A DNA stretch of 64,000 nucleotides from Verrucomicrobiia bacterium (lineage in GTDB: Bacteria > Verrucomicrobiota > Verrucomicrobiia > Limisphaerales > DSYF01), in NCBI GenBank assembly GCA_035765895.1, contig DASTWL010000039.1:109079-173078 (forward strand), in the 5' to 3' direction. The notes beneath the pieces are model-generated. The model made no database searches. It was not told the origin of the DNA and saw nothing but the letters and a program-made list of their open reading frames with translations. Positions within the stretch are counted from its first letter, which is position 1, and each line of letters starts with the position of its first letter. Shown here piece by piece: positions 26,206 through 37,904 of the stretch. The translations under genes were made by a program, and so were the position numbers.

Positions 26206-26967
26206 TCACAAACCGGTCGGATGGTCCAAAAACACCCACGGCACGCGGAACTTTTGTGAAAGGTGCGCGGCCAGCGCCTTCACGCCGAACGTCTCCGTGG
26301 CGTAGTGCCCGGCATAAAACACGTTCACCCGCAGTTCCTCGGCCAGTGCAAACGTCCAGTGCGGCCCCTCGCCAGTGATGAACGTGTCCACGCCCTCCTT
26401 TGCCGCCTGCTTCAGTTCGCCGCCCGCGCCCCCGGTTACGACGCCAATGCGCCGGCATTGTTGAGGACCGCCGGGAATGACTTCCACCCGGCCGCCCACC
26501 GCTTTCGCCAGTCGCAACGCCAGTTCGTTGCGCGGCAGCCGGGTCATGGTTTGAAATCCCAGCGCCGTGCCGCGACTGACAAAAAACGGCTTCAATTTCC
26601 GGAAGCCCAGTGCGGCGCACAATTGCACGTTGTTGCCCAGCTTCGGGTGCGCGTCCAGCGGCAGGTGCGAGCTGTAAATGGCCAGGTTGTGATCGAGCAA
26701 CAACCGCAGCAGCTCGTAGTTGGTCCCGGTCCACGGATGCCGCGCCCCCCAGAACAATCCGTGATGGACCAGCATCAGGTCGGCGCCCGCCGCGATCGCC
26801 TTGCGCACGGTGGCCGGCGAGGCGTCCACCGCCGCGGCGATACGCGTCACGGTGCCGCGATTCTCGACCTGCAAGCCATTCACCGCGCCGTCGTAATCCT
26901 GAATGTCGCCGGTGCGGAGCAGCGTGTCACAATGCCGGACGATTTGGACGAGCGAAGCTTTGGCCAT
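26206..26967 (-). CDS. Nif3-like dinuclear metal centre protein
   Basis: The 253-aa protein is a member of the YbgI/NIF3 family of hexameric proteins with a two-metal site. Motifs: DLMLVHHGLFWGARHPW (metal His pair), DHNLAIYSSHLPLDAHPKLG, and a C-terminal VDTFITGEGPHWTFALAEEL with HYATETFGV. The length shows that the PII-like insert found in longer members is missing. The biochemical role of the family is unsettled (proposed GTP cyclohydrolase 1 type 2 or metal chaperone). It lies on the opposite strand from dinG, with a GC-rich gap of about 220 bases containing only weak hairpins. Confidence 0.88.
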   Translation of the reverse strand: MAKASLVQIVRHCDTLLRTGDIQDYDGAVNGLQVENRGTVTRIAAAVDASPATVRKAIAAGADLMLVHHGLFWGARHPWTGTNYELLRLLLDHNLAIYSSHLPLDAHPKLGNNVQLCAALGFRKLKPFFVSRGTALGFQTMTRLPRNELALRLAKAVGGRVEVIPGGPQQCRRIGVVTGGAGGELKQAAKEGVDTFITGEGPHWTFALAEELRVNVFYAGHYATETFGVKALAAHLSQKFRVPWVFLDHPTGL

Positions 26968-27002
26968 GGCACTCTTGAAAGTTTTGTCGAAGCAGACCTT
27001 AC

Positions 27003-27563
27003 TTAAACTATCCGAACAGATTTTAACAGCTCTACATACCCGATTTTCCGCGAGGAGAATAAGGTGCTGATTCCTGTAACTGTAATGGCGTTAAAGTTTC
27101 CGCACGAATTTAAGAAAACTGAAGCCACCGAATAATTTTCGCCTAGCCGATGTGGCGTTTGAATCGCTGAACAATAAGTCTTCATTCGGCGAAGGAGTCT
27201 AGCCAATGCATATTCAACTTTTTCCGGTGGGATACTTCTGGGGCCACCCCCTAGAACTGCAAGTCGCTCGGGAAGCGCAACCACTTGGTGTGCGCCAAGC
27301 CACTCCTGAATGGAGAGCCAAAACAGATCCAACACCTTAGATTTTTCGGATGTCCTGCCCAATGCGAGGTAAGTTGAATAGTCGACCAAGAACACTTCAA
27401 AATAAAGCCATTCATCGATAACTGCATCGCGTGATATTTGTGCCTCCACTGGGAAAAACTCCCTATCCTCAGCAAATCCGGCAGCATGTCCGTCTCGCAG
27501 ACGCTTGAAAAACTCGGCTCCAATCTCGGTGCCGGACACTTTTCTTTTTAAGAACGACAACAT
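27003..27563 (-). CDS. Hypothetical protein, AT-richer than its neighbours
   Basis: The 186-aa protein starts MLSFLKRKVSGTEIGAEFFK. It has no signal peptide or membrane helix; the sequence is mixed helical (AVIDEWLYFEVFLVDYSTYL, LDLFWLSIQEWLGAHQVVAL). No family is recognised. Its DNA and the following 230 bases are visibly AT-richer than the rest of the window, and the codon choice includes many A/T-ending codons, which suggests horizontal acquisition. The neighbouring nif3 start and the speA promoter region are unaffected. It ends 36 bases before the Nif3 start, on the same strand. Confidence 0.55.
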   Translation of the reverse strand: MLSFLKRKVSGTEIGAEFFKRLRDGHAAGFAEDREFFPVEAQISRDAVIDEWLYFEVFLVDYSTYLALGRTSEKSKVLDLFWLSIQEWLGAHQVVALPERLAVLGGGPRSIPPEKVEYALARLLRRMKTYCSAIQTPHRLGENYSVASVFLNSCGNFNAITVTGISTLFSSRKIGYVELLKSVRIV

Positions 27564-27690
27564 GAAGTTCGATGTGAACCAAGTCGATTGGCGAACAGCA
27601 ACTCTCTTCGAGTTGCGAAGCTATGTTTGTAGCTAGGTCTGTTCAAGCTGTTTCACGACTTGACTTTGAGATTCGACCAGGATGCTTATC

Positions 27691-27719
27691 TTGACTATAA
27701 AACAGTCGCCCAAAATAAT
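27691..27719 (+). promoter_or_regulatory. Sigma-70 type promoter for speA
   Basis: TTGACT (27691-27696) and AATAAT (27714-27719) each match the housekeeping consensus at five of six positions, with an ideal 17-base spacing. The transcript would start near 27726 and carry a leader of about 66 bases. It is the clearest promoter in the window, inside an AT-richer stretch. Confidence 0.65.
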
Positions 27720-27791
27720 TTGATGAATTCCCAAACTGCCTATTGAATTCCCGCCGCGCGTTCCTATGATGCGCGAATTGAACGACGTTCG

Positions 27792-29732
<1,941 letters not shown>

Positions 29733-29808
29733 TGCGCTGGCCTCGTTTTGCTGGCCGGAACTGCCGGCTTGTCTTTTCCCCGGCCTTCCGGCTTTCTGCC
29801 CGCGCACC

Positions 29809-30492
29809 GTGGCTGATTTGACTCCCAATCCCGAACTGCTCCGCTCGCTGGGCCGGCTCGCCCGCGGGCTTTCCTGTCTTTTCTGGGGGCTCCCGTTGAC
29901 GCTGCTGATCTGCGCCCAAGCCGTGCGCACCGAATGGCTGCGCTCCTTGGGCGTGGTGCCGCCCGTGCTGACCACCGGGCTGCTGCTGTTCGGCCTCTGG
30001 CAGATGCGCACGTTCCAGCCGCAGGAGCGCGTGTGGACGAATTCCTTGTGGCAGACCCGTCTGCTCGCCACGGCCAATCTCGGCCTGAGCCCGTTCCTGT
30101 ATTGGTGGAGCCAGGTGCCGGGCAACGGCTATTTTCTCGCGGCGGTTGTGCTGTTCGGCCTGGGCAGCATTGCGTTTCTGACCAGTCTGAACACCACCAT
30201 TGAACGGCTTGGGGCCATGTTGCCGGACGAAACGCTGCGTTACGAAACCCGGCAGTTCACGGCCGTCAACCGCTGGCTGCTGTTCCTCCTGCTCGCGGTC
30301 GTGGCCTGCTTCTACGTGGCCGCCCACTCACCTGAACTGGCCAGCCGTTTTGCCGGCCTGCTCAACACGATGGCGCGCCTCTACCGCTGGTTCATCATCG
30401 CCTTCATCCTGCTGCCGGTGGCCATGACCATGGCGCTGCTCTGGAAGACCAAGGAAGTGATTCTGCAAAGCGTCTTCGGCGGGGAGCACTGA
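29809..30492 (+). CDS. Membrane protein of unknown function
   Basis: The 227-aa protein starts at GTG (MADLTPNPELLRSLGRLARG) about 75 bases after speA. It has five or six hydrophobic segments, including LSCLFWGLPLTLLICAQAV, VLTTGLLLFGLWQM, YFLAAVVLFGLGSIAFL, WLLFLLLAVVACFYVAA and WFIIAFILLPVAMTMALLW. It has no signal peptide and no known domain. The gene converges on the glycosyltransferase gene with only twelve bases between. It may be co-transcribed with speA, but nothing in the protein suggests polyamine transport. Confidence 0.55.
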   Translation: MADLTPNPELLRSLGRLARGLSCLFWGLPLTLLICAQAVRTEWLRSLGVVPPVLTTGLLLFGLWQMRTFQPQERVWTNSLWQTRLLATANLGLSPFLYWWSQVPGNGYFLAAVVLFGLGSIAFLTSLNTTIERLGAMLPDETLRYETRQFTAVNRWLLFLLLAVVACFYVAAHSPELASRFAGLLNTMARLYRWFIIAFILLPVAMTMALLWKTKEVILQSVFGGEH

Positions 30493-30504
30493 ACTGCGGG
30501 CCGT

Positions 30505-31239
30505 TCAATTCAACGTCTCGGCCACGCGGTAGCGAAACATGCGTTTCTTCATCCAGCGCACGGCCAGCAAATCATAAAATGACGCGAACAGCCGGTTCCA
30601 CACGCCATAGTGCGAAACCCCGGCCGTGCGCGGATTGTGGCTGATGGTCACCTCGCCGACCGTATAGCCCTCGATCTTGAACAGCGTCGGCAGGAACCGG
30701 TGCATGCCCTTGAAGAATTTCAGGTTGTCCACGCATTCCCGCTTGAACGCGCGGAAGCAGCAGCCCGCGTCGCTGATGGTTTCACCGGACAGCTTGTTCC
30801 GCACGGCGTTCGCAATGCGCGAGGAAATGATGCGGATGATGTTGTCACCCTGCGCCCGCGCGGCCACGCGCGTGCCGCAGACACAATCAAACCGCTGAAG
30901 TGCCGCGATGAATTTCGGCAGGTCCACCGGGTCATTCTGCAAATCGGCATCCAGCGTCACGATGTATTGTCCGCGTGCCGCCTTCATGCCGGCGAACATC
31001 GCCGCTGACTGGCCGCAGTTGCAGGCGAACTTCAGCCCGCGGATGCGTTGATCCGCCGCCGCCAGTTCCTGCAAAATCTTCCACGTGTTGTCCGTGCTGA
31101 AATCGTCTGTCAGCACGATTTCGTAGGAGAGCTTCACGCCGTCCGCCGCCTGCGCGATGGCCGCCACCAACGGGCGCAAATTTCCCTCCTCATTGTGACA
31201 GGGAATGACGAAACTGAGGACTGGCGCGGGATCGCTCAT
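30505..31239 (-). CDS. Glycosyltransferase family 2
   Basis: The 244-aa protein is a GT-A fold enzyme similar to dolichyl-phosphate mannose synthase. N-terminal VLSFVIPCHNEEGNLRPLVA binds the nucleotide sugar; the metal-binding DADLQNDPVDLPKF is the DxD equivalent; CGTRVAARAQGDNIIRIISS follows. Near the C-terminus, TVGEVTISHNPRTAGVSHYG is the usual acceptor-loop pattern. There is no membrane helix pair at the C-terminus, so it is soluble or peripheral. The acceptor (polyprenyl phosphate or a cell-envelope glycan) cannot be told from here. Confidence 0.85.
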   Translation of the reverse strand: MSDPAPVLSFVIPCHNEEGNLRPLVAAIAQAADGVKLSYEIVLTDDFSTDNTWKILQELAAADQRIRGLKFACNCGQSAAMFAGMKAARGQYIVTLDADLQNDPVDLPKFIAALQRFDCVCGTRVAARAQGDNIIRIISSRIANAVRNKLSGETISDAGCCFRAFKRECVDNLKFFKGMHRFLPTLFKIEGYTVGEVTISHNPRTAGVSHYGVWNRLFASFYDLLAVRWMKKRMFRYRVAETLN

Positions 31240-31303
31240 TTAAATCCGGGTGGGACGCTAGCAAGCCGCCGACGGCATCGCCAGCGGCAAAACTCGGGCG
31301 GCC

Positions 31304-32554
31304 TCAATTCACCAGTCGATACCAGTTGTCGCGCTGGCGGGGCTCGTAGCCGAGGTCGCGGATAAGCCGTTGCATGTCGGCCACGGTCATGCGGAAGGTC
31401 GTGCCGGCACTGCTGACCACGTTTTCCTCGATCATGATCGAGCCCAAATCATTCGCACCATATTTCAAGGCGACCTGTCCGATGTCGGGACCTTGCGTGA
31501 CCCAGGAGCTTTGCACGCTGGGAAAGTTGTCGAGGTAGATGCGCGCGAGGGCCTGCGTCTTCAGGTATTCATGCGACCCGACGGTCGGCGCCTTGAGCAC
31601 GGCGTTCTCGGGCTGAAACGTCCAGCAGATGAAGGCCGTGAACGCACCGCCCTTGACGGTGCCCGTTTCGAGCGCATTCGCATACGCGGCCGCATGTTCG
31701 ATGGGCGAACTCCCCCAATTCCGCACGCCGCACTCCACACTCCGCATTCGGGCCAGCGACTTGTCCTGCTGCGCCCGGACAAACTCCAGATGCTCGATGC
31801 GGTCATCCATCGTCTCGACGTGACCGAACATCATCGTTGCCGAGCTGGCGAGCCCCAGCGCGTGCGCGACGTCCATCACGCCCATCCACTCGTTCGACAT
31901 CGCCTTGAGCGGCGCGATGCGCTGGCGCACGCGGTCCACGAGGATTTCCCCCCCACCGCCGGGGACGCTCCCCAGGCCGGCGGCCGTGAAATCGCGCAGG
32001 AGGGTTTCCACCGGCTCATTGAAAAACTTCGCGAACGCGATGAACTCGCTCGGGCTGAAGCCGTGCACGTTGAAGCCGGGAAACTTGGCTTTGATGTGCG
32101 AAAGCAGGTCCAGATACCACTGCTTGGTCAGCTTGGGGTGGTGCCCGCCCTGCATCAAAATCTGCGTGCCGCCGAGGGCGATGGTCTCCTCGATCTTCTG
32201 GTCCATCTCCGCCGTGGTGATGACGTAGGAGTCGGCATCCTTTTCGGTGCGGTAGAACGCGCAGAACTTACAATAGACGTTGCAGACGTTCGTGTAGTTG
32301 ACGTTGCGATCCACGATGTAGCTGATGATCCCCTCCCCTTGGCCACCGTGCGCCGCACGCCGATGCAACTGCCGGCGGCGGTCCGCCAGTGCGCCGAGTT
32401 CTTCCAGCGGCAACGTGGCCAGCCGGCGGGCTTCGTCGGCATTGATGCGGCCGCCGTCCCAAACCTTCTGCAACAAGCTGTCGAGTGACGCGTCGTAAAT
32501 CACGGTGGGAACGTAGTGGAAACTGGCATCCGGGACAAGCAAGCGCCCCCTCAA
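31304..32554 (-). CDS. mqnC: Cyclic dehypoxanthinyl futalosine synthase (menaquinone pathway) with an internal insert
   Basis: The 416-aa radical SAM enzyme belongs to the futalosine route to menaquinone. The [4Fe-4S] motif is CNVYCKFCAF (residues 91-100). Other signatures: MQGGHHPKLTKQWYLDLLSH, LGSVPGGGGEILVDRVR and VTQGPDIGQVALKYGANDLG. Between RAQQDKSLARM and AFTAFICWTFQPENA, where homologues run straight on, there are about 34 extra residues (starting RSVECGVRNWGSS). A TTG start at 32554 overlaps the upstream PfpI stop by four bases; GTG at 32503 is an alternative that removes 17 residues. Confidence 0.9.
   Translation of the reverse strand: MRGRLLVPDASFHYVPTVIYDASLDSLLQKVWDGGRINADEARRLATLPLEELGALADRRRQLHRRAAHGGQGEGIISYIVDRNVNYTNVCNVYCKFCAFYRTEKDADSYVITTAEMDQKIEETIALGGTQILMQGGHHPKLTKQWYLDLLSHIKAKFPGFNVHGFSPSEFIAFAKFFNEPVETLLRDFTAAGLGSVPGGGGEILVDRVRQRIAPLKAMSNEWMGVMDVAHALGLASSATMMFGHVETMDDRIEHLEFVRAQQDKSLARMRSVECGVRNWGSSPIEHAAAYANALETGTVKGGAFTAFICWTFQPENAVLKAPTVGSHEYLKTQALARIYLDNFPSVQSSWVTQGPDIGQVALKYGANDLGSIMIEENVVSSAGTTFRMTVADMQRLIRDLGYEPRQRDNWYRLVN
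31652..31753 (-). other. In-frame repeat-like insertion inside mqnC
   Basis: The stretch around 31711-31749 is built of near-repeats of the form CCGCACTCC/CCGCACGCCG, which read GGAGTGTGGAGTGCGG on the coding strand. This is a typical intergenic repeat composition, not conserved MqnC sequence. It keeps the frame. The limits are estimated from conserved flanking motifs. Confidence 0.55.
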
Positions 32555-33093
32555 AACATGATCGCCGCCGCCACTTCCCTGGCCTTCGCGTCGCCGAACA
32601 ATTCGCTCACCAGTTCGAGGCCAAATTCAATGGCCGTGCCCGCGCCACGGGAAGTGATCAAGTTGCCGTCCTTCACCACGCGTTCCGCCACCAGGGCGGC
32701 CGGCAGCTCCTGGTGCACGGAGAAATGAGCCGTAAAACGTTTGCCCACAAGCAGCCCGGCATCTGCCAGCACAGCCGGCGCGGCGCAGATCGCCGTGACG
32801 GGTTTGCCCGCGGCAGCAAACTTCCGGGCGAGCTGCGCGGGCCGGCCGTCGGCCCGCAAGGCCGTCACCCCCGGACCGCCCGGAATGAACAACAGGTCAA
32901 AGGCGTCGTTCATCACCTGGGCGAGTTCGGCGTCGGCCTGAATGGCCACACCGCACCGGCCGGTCACCAGCTTGCCCCCTTTGACCGCCGCCAGGATCAC
33001 CTCCGCCCCCGCGCGCCGCAGCAGGTCGATCGGTGCGATGGTTTCAATTTCCTCAAAGCCGTCCACCAACAGGCAAAGCACGCGCGTTTTCAT
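32551..33093 (-). CDS. DJ-1/PfpI family protein
   Basis: The 180-aa protein starts MKTRVLCLLVDGFEEIETIA, the DJ-1/ThiJ start with the conserved Glu of the active site (FEEIE). PGGPGVTALRADGRPAQL and AVTAICAAPAVLADAGLLVG supply the nucleophile elbow, with Cys in AICAAP. The family includes deglycase/glyoxalase-like chaperones, and the substrate is not predictable here. The ATG at 33093 was chosen because 41 upstream codons have no similarity. The stop overlaps the possible TTG of mqnC, so the two may be coupled. Confidence 0.88.
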   Translation of the reverse strand: MKTRVLCLLVDGFEEIETIAPIDLLRRAGAEVILAAVKGGKLVTGRCGVAIQADAELAQVMNDAFDLLFIPGGPGVTALRADGRPAQLARKFAAAGKPVTAICAAPAVLADAGLLVGKRFTAHFSVHQELPAALVAERVVKDGNLITSRGAGTAIEFGLELVSELFGDAKAREVAAAIMF

Positions 33094-33225
33094 GGCGCCG
33101 CCAAGATAACAGAGCGGACGTGAAATTAAAACCACCGGCCGCCCGGTCGCGCAACCACGTCCTCCCTTCCGGCGCCACCTGCAAAAGCCCTTCCTTTCAC
33201 CGTCCGTTTGCCGCATAGTGGGGCC

Positions 33226-34464
<1,239 letters not shown>

Positions 34465-34539
34465 GCTGGTGGGCAGGCATCCCACCGGTCCGTTTGATGT
34501 TTCATAAATCTGACACCGTCCCTAATCGGTTGACCCGCC

Positions 34540-34560
34540 GGACAGGCAAGACGCCTGTCC
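34540..34560 (+). repeat. Extragenic hairpin between the two helicase genes
   Basis: GGACAGGC and GCCTGTCC form an 8-bp perfect stem around a 5-base loop just before the second helicase gene. There is no following T-run, so it is more likely a dispersed palindromic repeat than a terminator. Confidence 0.6.
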
Positions 34561-34570
34561 CATTAATTCT

Positions 34571-36424
34571 ATGACCCCAAAACTTTTCTCGGAACTCGGC
34601 CTTTCGCCCGAGCTGCTGAAGGCCGTGGACAAGCTCGGCTTTGAGCAGGCCTCCCCCATTCAGGCTGAGTCCATCCCGCTGTTGCTCACTGGCAAGGACA
34701 TCGTCGGCCAATCGCAGACCGGCTCCGGCAAGACGGCCGCGTTCGGCATCCCGGCGATTGAAAAAACCGATCCCGCCAGGCGCGAGCCACAGGTGTTGAT
34801 CCTTTGCCCCACGCGCGAACTCGCCGTGCAGGTTTCCGAGGAAATCCACAAGCTCGCATTCTTCAAACGCGGCATCCATGCGCTGCCGATTTATGGCGGG
34901 CAATCCTACGAGCGCCAGTTCTGGGGCTTGAAGCAGGGCGCACAAATCATCATCGGAACGCCGGGTCGCGTCATGGACCACATGCGCCGCGGCACGTTGC
35001 GGCTCGACACGGTGAAGATGGCCATCCTCGACGAAGCCGACGTGATGCTCAACATGGGTTTCCGCGACGACATCGAAACCATTCTCCAATCGGTTCCGAA
35101 GGAGCGACAGACCGTGTTCTTCTCGGCCACGATGCCGAAGCCCATTCGCGACCTCATCGAGAAGTATTCGCGCGAGCCGCAGAGCGTGAAGATCGAGCAG
35201 AAGGCGATGACCGTGGCGACCGTGGATCAGGTGTATTACGAGGTGGACCGCCGCTTCAAAATCGAATTGCTGACCCGGCTCGTGGACATCCACGACCTCA
35301 AGCTCGGCATCATTTTCTGCAACACCAAGCGCATGGTGGATGAACTCGCCGACCATCTGGAAGCGGCGGGTTACTCTGCCGACCGCCTGCACGGCGACAT
35401 GAGCCAGGCGCAGCGTGACCGCGTGATGAACAAGTTTCGCAAGAGCGGGCTGGAATTCCTGGTCGCCACGGATGTCGCCGCGCGTGGCATTGACGTGGAC
35501 GACGTGCAGGTCGTCTTCAACTACGACCTGCCCTACGATCCAGAGGATTACGTGCATCGCATCGGCCGCACGGGCCGCGCGGGCCGGAGCGGGCGGGCCA
35601 TTTCATTCGTGGCGGGCCGTGAGATTTTCCAAATCCGCCACATTGAACGTTTCACCAATCAACGCATCCAGCGCGGCCGCGTGCCCACGCTGGCGGAGGT
35701 GGAGGAGGCACGCGAGAATGTGTTCCTCGACAAGCTGCGCGCCACGCTGCAAAGCGGCGATTACAAAAAGCAGGATGCGTTGATCGAGCGGTTGCTTGAA
35801 GAGGGCCACACTTCAACGGACATCATCTCGGCCTTGTTGCACCATTTGCAATCCGGCGAAGCCGCTCCCGCAAAAACGCCCAAGACTGAATCCTACGAAC
35901 GGCCCGAGCGCCCGCGCCCGGAGCGTTTCGAATCCCGGCCGCGCCACGAAGACGCACCCGCACCGCGGCCCAAAGTTCCCATCAGCGAACGGATCGTTCC
36001 CCCGAAACGCCCGGCGTCCAAGCCGGCGGTTCACGTTGCGCCCCCCCCCCGCAGTGCGGCGGCTCCCAGCCGCAGCACGTCCTCTGTGAAGGAGGCTCTC
36101 GACACGCCAGCATCGCACCACTTGCGGGATGCTGGGGCCGAGGACAGCCGCGCTCCGGTTCAAGGGGAAAAGACCAGCCGCAAAACGCCGGCTGGCCAGG
36201 TGCGCCTGTTCATCAGCATTGGTGCGGAAGCGGGGGTTAAACCGATTGACATCGTGAACAGCATCGCCGGCGAAACCGGCCTGCCCGGCAAGGTGGTCGG
36301 CACAGTGGACGTCCGTGAGCGGCATCTGTTCGCGGATGTGGCCGAGGAGCACGCCCACGCCATCATAGCAAAGCTGAACCGCGCGGAAATCAAAGGACAG
36401 CGCGTGAAGGTGAAATTGGCGTAA
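34571..36424 (+). CDS. DEAD-box RNA helicase with DbpA-type RNA-binding domain (CsdA/DeaD-like)
   Basis: In this 617-aa protein the core helicase occupies about residues 1-370: SQTGSGKTAAFG, PTRELAVQ, TPGRVMDHM, ILDEADVMLNMGF, SATMP, ATDVAARGIDVDD, HRIGRTGRAGRSG. A C-terminal domain of about 75 residues (RLFISIGAEAGVKPIDIV, then VVGTVDVRERHLFADVAEE) is the DbpA/CsdA RNA-binding fold. Between them lies a disordered Pro/Arg-rich linker. Within that linker there is a run of ten C at 36041-36050 followed by sequence with a short hairpin, which looks like an in-frame insertion. Slippage in the C run would remove the RNA-binding domain. Confidence 0.93.
   Translation: MTPKLFSELGLSPELLKAVDKLGFEQASPIQAESIPLLLTGKDIVGQSQTGSGKTAAFGIPAIEKTDPARREPQVLILCPTRELAVQVSEEIHKLAFFKRGIHALPIYGGQSYERQFWGLKQGAQIIIGTPGRVMDHMRRGTLRLDTVKMAILDEADVMLNMGFRDDIETILQSVPKERQTVFFSATMPKPIRDLIEKYSREPQSVKIEQKAMTVATVDQVYYEVDRRFKIELLTRLVDIHDLKLGIIFCNTKRMVDELADHLEAAGYSADRLHGDMSQAQRDRVMNKFRKSGLEFLVATDVAARGIDVDDVQVVFNYDLPYDPEDYVHRIGRTGRAGRSGRAISFVAGREIFQIRHIERFTNQRIQRGRVPTLAEVEEARENVFLDKLRATLQSGDYKKQDALIERLLEEGHTSTDIISALLHHLQSGEAAPAKTPKTESYERPERPRPERFESRPRHEDAPAPRPKVPISERIVPPKRPASKPAVHVAPPPRSAAAPSRSTSSVKEALDTPASHHLRDAGAEDSRAPVQGEKTSRKTPAGQVRLFISIGAEAGVKPIDIVNSIAGETGLPGKVVGTVDVRERHLFADVAEEHAHAIIAKLNRAEIKGQRVKVKLA
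36041..36165 (+). other. C10 homopolymer plus repeat-like insert in the helicase linker
   Basis: Ten consecutive C residues (36041-36050) precede about 115 bases whose composition resembles extragenic repeats. They contain an 8-bp inverted pair, CCAGCATC at 36107-36114 and GATGCTGG at 36128-36135. The stretch encodes Ala/Ser/Pro-rich residues of about 490-531. The right limit is a guess. Confidence 0.55.
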
Positions 36425-36453
36425 GCCAGGGAATCTGCCGTGCGCCGGTGAGG

Positions 36454-37839
36454 CTATGGCACCGGCTGTGCGACGCGAAACAGCTGCGGCAGGCGGTTGG
36501 TGACCAGGGTTGTGTAGGTGTGTTGACCGATGGTTTCCGGCACCGTCGTCCAGTTGGTTGAATCGATGCTGACCTGGAGCGCTGTGTTGGTGGTGGCCGC
36601 GACCCATTGCAACGTCACCGAATTGGTCGCCCGGGCGAGGTTGAGCCCGTATTCGCGATAACCGTGCGACGTAGGCCAGGAGCGCGTAGCCAGCAGCAAT
36701 TCCTGTCCCCAACTTGCCGTGCGGGCGGACACCATGGCATTTCCACCTCCCGCCAGTTGGAAGCCAATCGCCTCCGCGCCATCAGGCGTCTGCACATTGG
36801 CCGTCACGAGCCCGGCGTTGCTGCTCGAAAAAGTGCCGCTCGCCGGCAACCCGCTCAAACCGATGAAAAAGCCGTCGTAACCGGCAAACAACGCCTGACG
36901 CTGCGCGCCAAAACCGTCCAATCCGTCCAGCCCGATGACCTGGCCGAACCCATTCTTGAGCTGCGTCAGTTGTGGCGCATCGTAGGAGGCAATCCGCCAA
37001 TCCGCCGCCAGGGCCGCCGGTGGGACATTGGATGAGACTCTGGTAAAGAGGAGCAGCTCCTGGAAGTTGTCGTAGGTGTCGTGTGCTGCGCTGACCACCG
37101 CCATGAGGTCTTTGCTGGCGTTGATGAACAACGTAAAGGTGTTGGTTTCCTCGGCTGTCATCACCGTCACGTTTACCGTGCCGTTACCGACGCTGTCCAC
37201 GGTCCCGGACATGGAGTTGCCCGCCGTGCCGCTGAACGTGCCATCCGCGTTCACCGTCATGTTGCCGGTGCCGGTCTGGAAGCTGCCCAGCCCCTGCACG
37301 TTGATGAGCTTGTTGGAGCTGTCAAATTCCAGGTCCAATTGATAAGGCGTCTGAAAACTGCTGATGTTCCATTGCCCCGTCAGATCGTTGGTCGTCAGCG
37401 TTCCCGGCGCCCGCAGCCCGAGGATGAAATCCTGGTAACCGTCAGACAGGGAACCGGCCATGGTGATCACGTCCGCGGTTTGATTGAGGTTGAAGGTCAG
37501 CGACGGCGGACCATTGGTGCCATCGAGGTTCAGAACGAGTTCTCCCGCGTCGCCCAATGCAGCCGAGCCGCTGATGGGATCCGGAACGGCCCCGGAAAAC
37601 GTGCCATCCGTCTGCACAGTCAGGCTGCCGGTGGAGCGGTCGAAATTGCCCGCTTCCGGGATGCCGGTGACAACACCCTGCGCATCCGTCTCCAGGGTGA
37701 GCCGGCTGGGCGTGGTAAAGTTGATGATGTTCCAGTCGCCGGCGGCGTTCGTGATGTCCTGCGCCCGCAAGGCAGACAACGGCCAGGACGCAGTGAAGGT
37801 TGCAACCGCAATCCAAAGAGGCGAGAGAGTCCTTTTCAT
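36454..37839 (-). CDS. Secreted protein with three internal repeats
   Basis: The 461-aa protein has a signal peptide (MKRTLSPLWIAVATFTASWP, cleavage near LRAQD). Three repeats of about 110-115 residues follow, each starting with a DWNI/QWNI/DWRI motif: AGDWNIINFTTPSRL, TGQWNISSFQTPYQL and AADWRIASYDAPQL. Each includes a G-S-F or G-F core, a DGTFSG-like turn and a closing FxLGL/LLFTR/LLATR stretch. The pattern suggests a three-bladed or tandem beta domain. No named family is recognised. It is likely extracellular or periplasmic. The ATG at 37839 was chosen over an upstream codon that would precede the signal peptide with 29 unrelated residues. Confidence 0.65.
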   Translation of the reverse strand: MKRTLSPLWIAVATFTASWPLSALRAQDITNAAGDWNIINFTTPSRLTLETDAQGVVTGIPEAGNFDRSTGSLTVQTDGTFSGAVPDPISGSAALGDAGELVLNLDGTNGPPSLTFNLNQTADVITMAGSLSDGYQDFILGLRAPGTLTTNDLTGQWNISSFQTPYQLDLEFDSSNKLINVQGLGSFQTGTGNMTVNADGTFSGTAGNSMSGTVDSVGNGTVNVTVMTAEETNTFTLFINASKDLMAVVSAAHDTYDNFQELLLFTRVSSNVPPAALAADWRIASYDAPQLTQLKNGFGQVIGLDGLDGFGAQRQALFAGYDGFFIGLSGLPASGTFSSSNAGLVTANVQTPDGAEAIGFQLAGGGNAMVSARTASWGQELLLATRSWPTSHGYREYGLNLARATNSVTLQWVAATTNTALQVSIDSTNWTTVPETIGQHTYTTLVTNRLPQLFRVAQPVP

Positions 37840-37904
37840 ACGACAGCGTGGCGACCCTAGCAGGCCGGGGTGGAATTGGGAGCGATTTCTGAAGGCAGCA
37901 CGTG

